Source: Sphingopyxis terrae subsp. terrae NBRC 15098
GTDB lineage: Bacteria; Pseudomonadota; Alphaproteobacteria; Sphingomonadales; Sphingomonadaceae
Length of the DNA stretch: 64,000 nt
Direction of reading: 5' to 3'
Assembly (NCBI RefSeq): GCF_001598815.1
Contig: NZ_BCZQ01000019.1
Location: 1 to 64,000, forward strand
In this document: one piece after another, positions 60,729 through 64,000 of the stretch
Layout: each line of letters opens with the position of its first letter
Position numbering within the stretch: the first letter of the stretch is position 1
The notes under the pieces: model-generated
What the model was told of the DNA's origin: nothing
The model's input: the letters and a program-made list of their open reading frames with translations, nothing else
Databases searched by the model: none
Program-made: the position numbers and the translations under genes

Positions 60729-61856
60729 TTACAGCTTCTCCCGGATCCAGCCGCTGACCAGATCGGCGGCATTTTGCCGTTCTTCGATCGAATCCTCGAA
60801 ATAATGCGCGCCGGGGATCAGTTCGAGCCTTTTGTCCGCGGTGCCGAGGAAGTCGAAAATCTTGCGCGCATCGCTGGGGAAAACGCCGGTGTCGGCGAGC
60901 CCCTGCACCACCAGCGCGGGGGTGTCGTGCTTGGCGAGGTGCGGCTGCCCCTGGCACGGCGATGTTTCGAGGCTCCACATGTTGAGCCAGGTCTTGATCG
61001 TATTGGCGCGGCCGATGCTGGGGGTGCGGTTGGCGATTGCCGGGTCGCCGCGATAGCACCAGTTGGGCTTGCGGTCCGACGGGTCGATCGCCGGATCGAC
61101 GCAGCGAATATCGCCCCAGCAGCGGAACATCGGAAAGATGCGGTCGGGGATTCCCGCCGCGTTTAGCCGCGCGAGTTCGGCCTTTGCCCAGTCGGTGATG
61201 CGCTGGTTGCGCGCGCGCTGGCCGGCGCGATATTTTTCGATGAAGGCGTCCGAATAGGGCGGGCCATTGTCGGGATTGAACGGGTCGAGCTCGGGATCGG
61301 TCAGCGTCGGATCATTCTCGTCGATCACCGACGCGTCCATCCAGTCGGTCAGCACTTCGGGACGTCCCTGGTGGGCGTTGAAGCTGATATAGAGATCGCC
61401 CTTGATGAGCTGCGCCAGCGCATCCTGGCCGATCGACGGCAGCCGGTCGGTCAAGGTCGGCGCGATTGCTTCCGCCTGATAGGCGCCCATCAGCGAGCCG
61501 CCGCCCGAATTGCCGAGGATCACAATCTGTTCGACCCCGGCCTCTTCTTTCAGCCACTTCATCCCGACCCCGATGTCGAGGATGGCATGTTCGAGCAGGA
61601 ACTGGTCCTCGAACCCGCGATAGCGCGTATTCCAGCCGAGAAAGCCGAAACCGGCGCGGGCAAAATAGGGCGCGATATAATGTTCGGAAAAATCGACATT
61701 ATAATGGGTGGCGATGATCGCGACCTTGGGCCGCTTGCCCGCCTCGGTCCAATAGATGCCCTGACAGGGATGGCCGCCCGCCTGAATCCGCGGCGCGGTC
61801 GGCGACGTGCGGCCGATGAATTGTGCGTCCAGTCCTGCAATCCCGTTCGGGTCCAT
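60729..61856 (-). CDS. Alpha/beta-hydrolase (esterase/lyase-like)
   Basis: The 375-residue hydrolase has the nucleophile elbow ILGNSGGGSLMGA (Ser about residue 117), an Asp in GLADTGVFPSD and a His in PGAHYFEDS. A long insertion with ADPAIDPSDRKPNWCYRGDP-like sequence (about 260-290) and several Cys separates the halves. It precedes the kinase by zero bases and is the first gene of the operon. A hairpin repeat lies just upstream. It may open a lactone or ester to the acid that the kinase then phosphorylates. Confidence 0.8.
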   Translation of the reverse strand: MDPNGIAGLDAQFIGRTSPTAPRIQAGGHPCQGIYWTEAGKRPKVAIIATHYNVDFSEHYIAPYFARAGFGFLGWNTRYRGFEDQFLLEHAILDIGVGMKWLKEEAGVEQIVILGNSGGGSLMGAYQAEAIAPTLTDRLPSIGQDALAQLIKGDLYISFNAHQGRPEVLTDWMDASVIDENDPTLTDPELDPFNPDNGPPYSDAFIEKYRAGQRARNQRITDWAKAELARLNAAGIPDRIFPMFRCWGDIRCVDPAIDPSDRKPNWCYRGDPAIANRTPSIGRANTIKTWLNMWSLETSPCQGQPHLAKHDTPALVVQGLADTGVFPSDARKIFDFLGTADKRLELIPGAHYFEDSIEERQNAADLVSGWIREKL

Positions 61857-61888
61857 CAGTCTCTCTCCTGCCTGTTATATCTCATAAT

Positions 61889-61964
61889 CGTCATCCCGGA
61901 CTTGATCCGGGATCCATTTAACCAGCGTCGCGAGAATGGATCCCGGATCAAGTCCGGGATGACG
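61889..61964. repeat. 29-bp inverted repeats around an 18-bp spacer
   Basis: The left arm 61889-61917 begins CGTCATCCCGGACTTG and the right arm 61936-61964 is its perfect reverse complement, ending GTCCGGGATGACG. It is a third member of the CGTCATCCC repeat group. It lies between the hydrolase start and the end of the CoA ligase, both leftward, and may attenuate read-through. Confidence 0.8.
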
Positions 61965-61979
61965 AGCGTGGGAAACATA

Positions 61980-63638
61980 TTAACGGCTCACCTCGAAGGG
62001 CAGTTCATACCCCTCCAGCCCGGCGCGGATCGCCTTCTTGTCGATCTTGCCCGTCGGGCCGAGCGGGATGGCGTCGACGAACACTATATCGTCGGGCATC
62101 CACCATTTGGCGATCTTGCCATCCAGATAGCTGCGAATATCGTCGGCGCGCGCCTGCGCGCCCGGCTTGAGCTCGCAGAGCAGGATCGGCCGTTCGTCCC
62201 ATTTGGGATGCGCGATGCCGACGACCGCGGCGATGGCAACCGCGGGATGGCCGGTCGCGATATTCTCTATCTCGATCGAACTGATCCACTCACCGCCCGA
62301 TTTGACCACATCCTTCGCGCGGTCGGTAATCTGCATATAGCCTTCGCCGTCGATCGTGCTGACATCGCCGGTATCGAAAAAGCCCTCATCGTCGAGCACA
62401 TCGCCGCCTTCCCCGCCGAAATAGCCGCGCGCGATCGTCGGCCCCTTGATCATCAGCCGCCCCGGCGTCTTGCCATCGTGCGGCAGGCGGTGGCCGGCAT
62501 CATCGACCAGCTTCATCTCCAGCCCGCACAGCAACCGCCCCTGCTTGAGCTTGTACGCCATCTGCGCGTCGTCCCCCTTCGCCGCGACCGAGGCATTGGG
62601 GACCGACACGGTGCCGAGCGGCGACGTTTCGGTCATCCCCCACCCCTGGATGACATCGACGCCATAATCGTCGCGGAAGGTGCGGATCAGCGATTCGGGG
62701 CACGCCGACCCGCCGATCGTGACGCGTTCCAGCGTCGTGAAGCGCTTGCCATTTTCCTGCATATATTGGAGCAGCATCTGCCACACCGTCGGCACCGCGG
62801 CCGAATAGGTCACGCCCTCCTCCTCGATCAGATTATAGATGGATTCGCCGTCCATCCGCTGTCCGGGCAGCACCAGCTTCGCACCGACCGCGGGCGCCGA
62901 ATAGACGACGCCCCACGCATTGGCATGATACATCGGCACGACGAGCAGCACCGTGTCGCGCGCCGACAAGGCCAGCGCATCGCGCTGCAGCGTCATCAGC
63001 ATGTGGATATAGTTGGAGCGATGCGAATAGAGCACGCCCTTGGGATTGCCCGTCGTCCCGCTGGTGTAGCACAGGCCGCAGGCGCTGTTTTCGTCGAACC
63101 CGCCCCAGTCATGGTCGGCGGGATAGCCCGCGATCCAGTCGTCGAACGCCAGCGCGGGATAGTGTGTTTGCGGCAGCGCAGCGCGATCGCAGAAAAAGAT
63201 CACCTGCTCGATCGACGGCACCTGCGCAAGCAATTCGCCGACCAGATCGGCCACCGCCGGATCGGCGATCAGCAACCGGTCGGCGGCATGATTGGCGATA
63301 TAGGCGATCTGCTCCATGAACAGCCGTGGATTGAGCGTGTGAAGCACCGCCCCGATCCCCGCCGCGCCATACCAGGCGGCGAGGTGCCGCGCGCCATTCC
63401 ACCCCATCGTCGCAACGCGGTCGCCCGGCTTGATCCCGGCGGCCACCAGCGCGTTCGATACCCGCTTCGCATCGGCGTGGATTGCGGCATAGGTCGATCG
63501 GGTGACGCGTCCTTCGGCGTCGCGCGACACGACTTCGCGCGCGCCGTGCCAGGCCGCCGCATGGTCGAAAATGCGGTCGACCGTCAGCGGGACATTCTGC
63601 ATCAATCCGTCCATCGGCGGCGTCTCTTCCTCGCTCAT
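61980..63638 (-). CDS. AMP-forming acyl-CoA ligase
   Basis: The 552-residue ligase shows YTSGTTGNPKGVLYSH, VPMYHANAWGVVYSAPAVG, GWGMTETSPLGT, the hinge DVSTIDGEGYMQITDRAKD and the catalytic Lys in PTGKIDKKA. It is close in design to the ligase at 33779. The ATG at 63638 lies next to an A+T-rich promoter with a CTTAG-type palindrome. It is 123 bp from the hydrolase-kinase-enolase operon, which it could feed with, or receive from, an activated acid. Confidence 0.87.
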   Translation of the reverse strand: MSEEETPPMDGLMQNVPLTVDRIFDHAAAWHGAREVVSRDAEGRVTRSTYAAIHADAKRVSNALVAAGIKPGDRVATMGWNGARHLAAWYGAAGIGAVLHTLNPRLFMEQIAYIANHAADRLLIADPAVADLVGELLAQVPSIEQVIFFCDRAALPQTHYPALAFDDWIAGYPADHDWGGFDENSACGLCYTSGTTGNPKGVLYSHRSNYIHMLMTLQRDALALSARDTVLLVVPMYHANAWGVVYSAPAVGAKLVLPGQRMDGESIYNLIEEEGVTYSAAVPTVWQMLLQYMQENGKRFTTLERVTIGGSACPESLIRTFRDDYGVDVIQGWGMTETSPLGTVSVPNASVAAKGDDAQMAYKLKQGRLLCGLEMKLVDDAGHRLPHDGKTPGRLMIKGPTIARGYFGGEGGDVLDDEGFFDTGDVSTIDGEGYMQITDRAKDVVKSGGEWISSIEIENIATGHPAVAIAAVVGIAHPKWDERPILLCELKPGAQARADDIRSYLDGKIAKWWMPDDIVFVDAIPLGPTGKIDKKAIRAGLEGYELPFEVSR

Positions 63639-63647
63639 CCCAAAAAC

Positions 63648-63667
63648 ATAGTATACTAAGTATTTTG
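63648..63667. promoter_or_regulatory. CTTAG-type palindrome upstream of the acyl-CoA ligase
   Basis: CATAGTATACTAAG (63647-63660) matches 13 of 14 positions of the consensus CTTAGTATACTAAG and continues TATTTTG. It lies 9 bp upstream of the ATG of the leftward ligase, so a bound regulator would block transcription or initiation. Confidence 0.55.
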
Positions 63668-63711
63668 TCTTTACACGCTCAACCCCGCCTTGCCTAGCCC
63701 CCGCGCTTCTT

Positions 63712-63981
63712 CTAGGGTCAGGACCCATTAATTCCGCGTTCGAGGTTTGAAGCGATTTTGCTCAGGGCGAGGAGAAAAGGCGAAGGAATATGTCGATATT
63801 TCGAGACTTTTCGACGACGCCATGGGCAAAATCGGTCAAATCCCGCAGGGACGCCGAAATGGCTTCGATCTCAGGCCCGCGCGGCCTTGCGAGTAGCGAT
63901 GCTACCCGCTGCACCCGCCCGAACCCGATATCTTCGCCATTTCGACGCCTCGATCGTGGAATTAATGGGTCCTGACCCTAG
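63712..63981. mobile_element. 270-bp MITE-like element with 24-bp perfect terminal inverted repeats
   Basis: The left end 63712-63735 begins CTAGGGTCAGGACCC and the right end 63958-63981, ending GGGTCCTGACCCTAG, is its exact reverse complement. The ends share TA or CTAG with the flanks, consistent with Tc1/IS630-type insertion at TA. No transposase is inside; a 61-codon open frame at 63790-63975 (MSIFRDFSTTPWAKSVK) overlaps the right end and has no recognisable domain. The element probably moves with a transposase encoded elsewhere. From 63639 to 63711 there is only promoter sequence. Confidence 0.75.
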
Positions 63982-64000
63982 CGTGCGCGCCATCGGCGTG

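Noticed and set aside
1-64000. CRISPR arrays, rRNA genes, prophage or plasmid origins
   Set aside because: No regularly spaced direct repeats, rRNA signatures, phage genes or replication genes were seen.

Overview
The window looks like chromosomal DNA of a GC-rich alphaproteobacterium of the Sphingomonadales (Sphingopyxis/Novosphingobium type). Three long TonB-dependent receptors sit beside aromatic-catabolism operons, and there are several Rieske oxygenases, LigA/LigB-type ring-cleavage enzymes, GSTs and hairpin repeats typical of sphingomonads. The genus is inferred from gene content only.

Region 1 (1-16.2 kb) encodes the lower homoprotocatechuate meta-cleavage pathway. A tightly overlapped plus-strand operon carries the split HpaG decarboxylase/isomerase, a LigA/LigB-type extradiol dioxygenase, HpaF, HpaH, HpaI, an aldehyde dehydrogenase, an aromatic aminotransferase and an IclR regulator. 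HpaE, succinate-semialdehyde dehydrogenase, a frameshifted MFS transporter and the first codons of a ferredoxin reductase run the other way. A Rieske oxygenase, a thiamine-diphosphate enzyme and HpaR follow. No HpaBC hydroxylase is visible. A route from tyrosine through 4-hydroxyphenylpyruvate, with the Rieske enzyme as the hydroxylating step, is an inference. A 16-bp repeat occurs in both divergent promoters of this region.

Region 2 (16.2-25.9 kb) is a second ring-cleavage operon (Rieske oxygenase, FAH-family enzyme, LigB-type dioxygenase, FAD monooxygenase, FAH-family enzyme). It is divergent from an IclR regulator and followed by a TonB receptor.

Region 3 (25.9-39.4 kb) appears to be one TetR regulon. 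Three promoters share an 18-bp operator-like sequence. The genes encode two secreted type-B carboxylesterases, a degenerate M28-like protein, a family 1 glycosidase, an MHS transporter, an SDR, an acyl-CoA ligase, a TonB receptor and the TetR regulator. Uptake and hydrolysis of an esterified or glycosylated compound followed by CoA activation is the simplest reading.

Region 4 (39.6-43.4 kb) is housekeeping backbone: tRNA-Arg(TCT), a YhhQ-type queuosine-precursor transporter, purQ, purS, bfd and bfr.

Region 5 (43.4-63.7 kb) is a second accessory island: VOC protein, two GSTs, SMP-30 lactonase, AhpD/CMD-like protein, two NTF2-like proteins, two SDRs, MFS transporter, TonB receptor, DUF3237 protein, two CoA ligases and a MetE-like methyltransferase. 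An unusual operon within it combines an enolase-like protein lacking its active-site histidine, an APH-fold kinase, a 2-hydroxyacid dehydrogenase and a hydrolase. Four promoters here carry related CTTAGTATACTAAG-like palindromes, which suggests one regulon. The window ends in a 270-bp MITE-like element with 24-bp perfect terminal inverted repeats.
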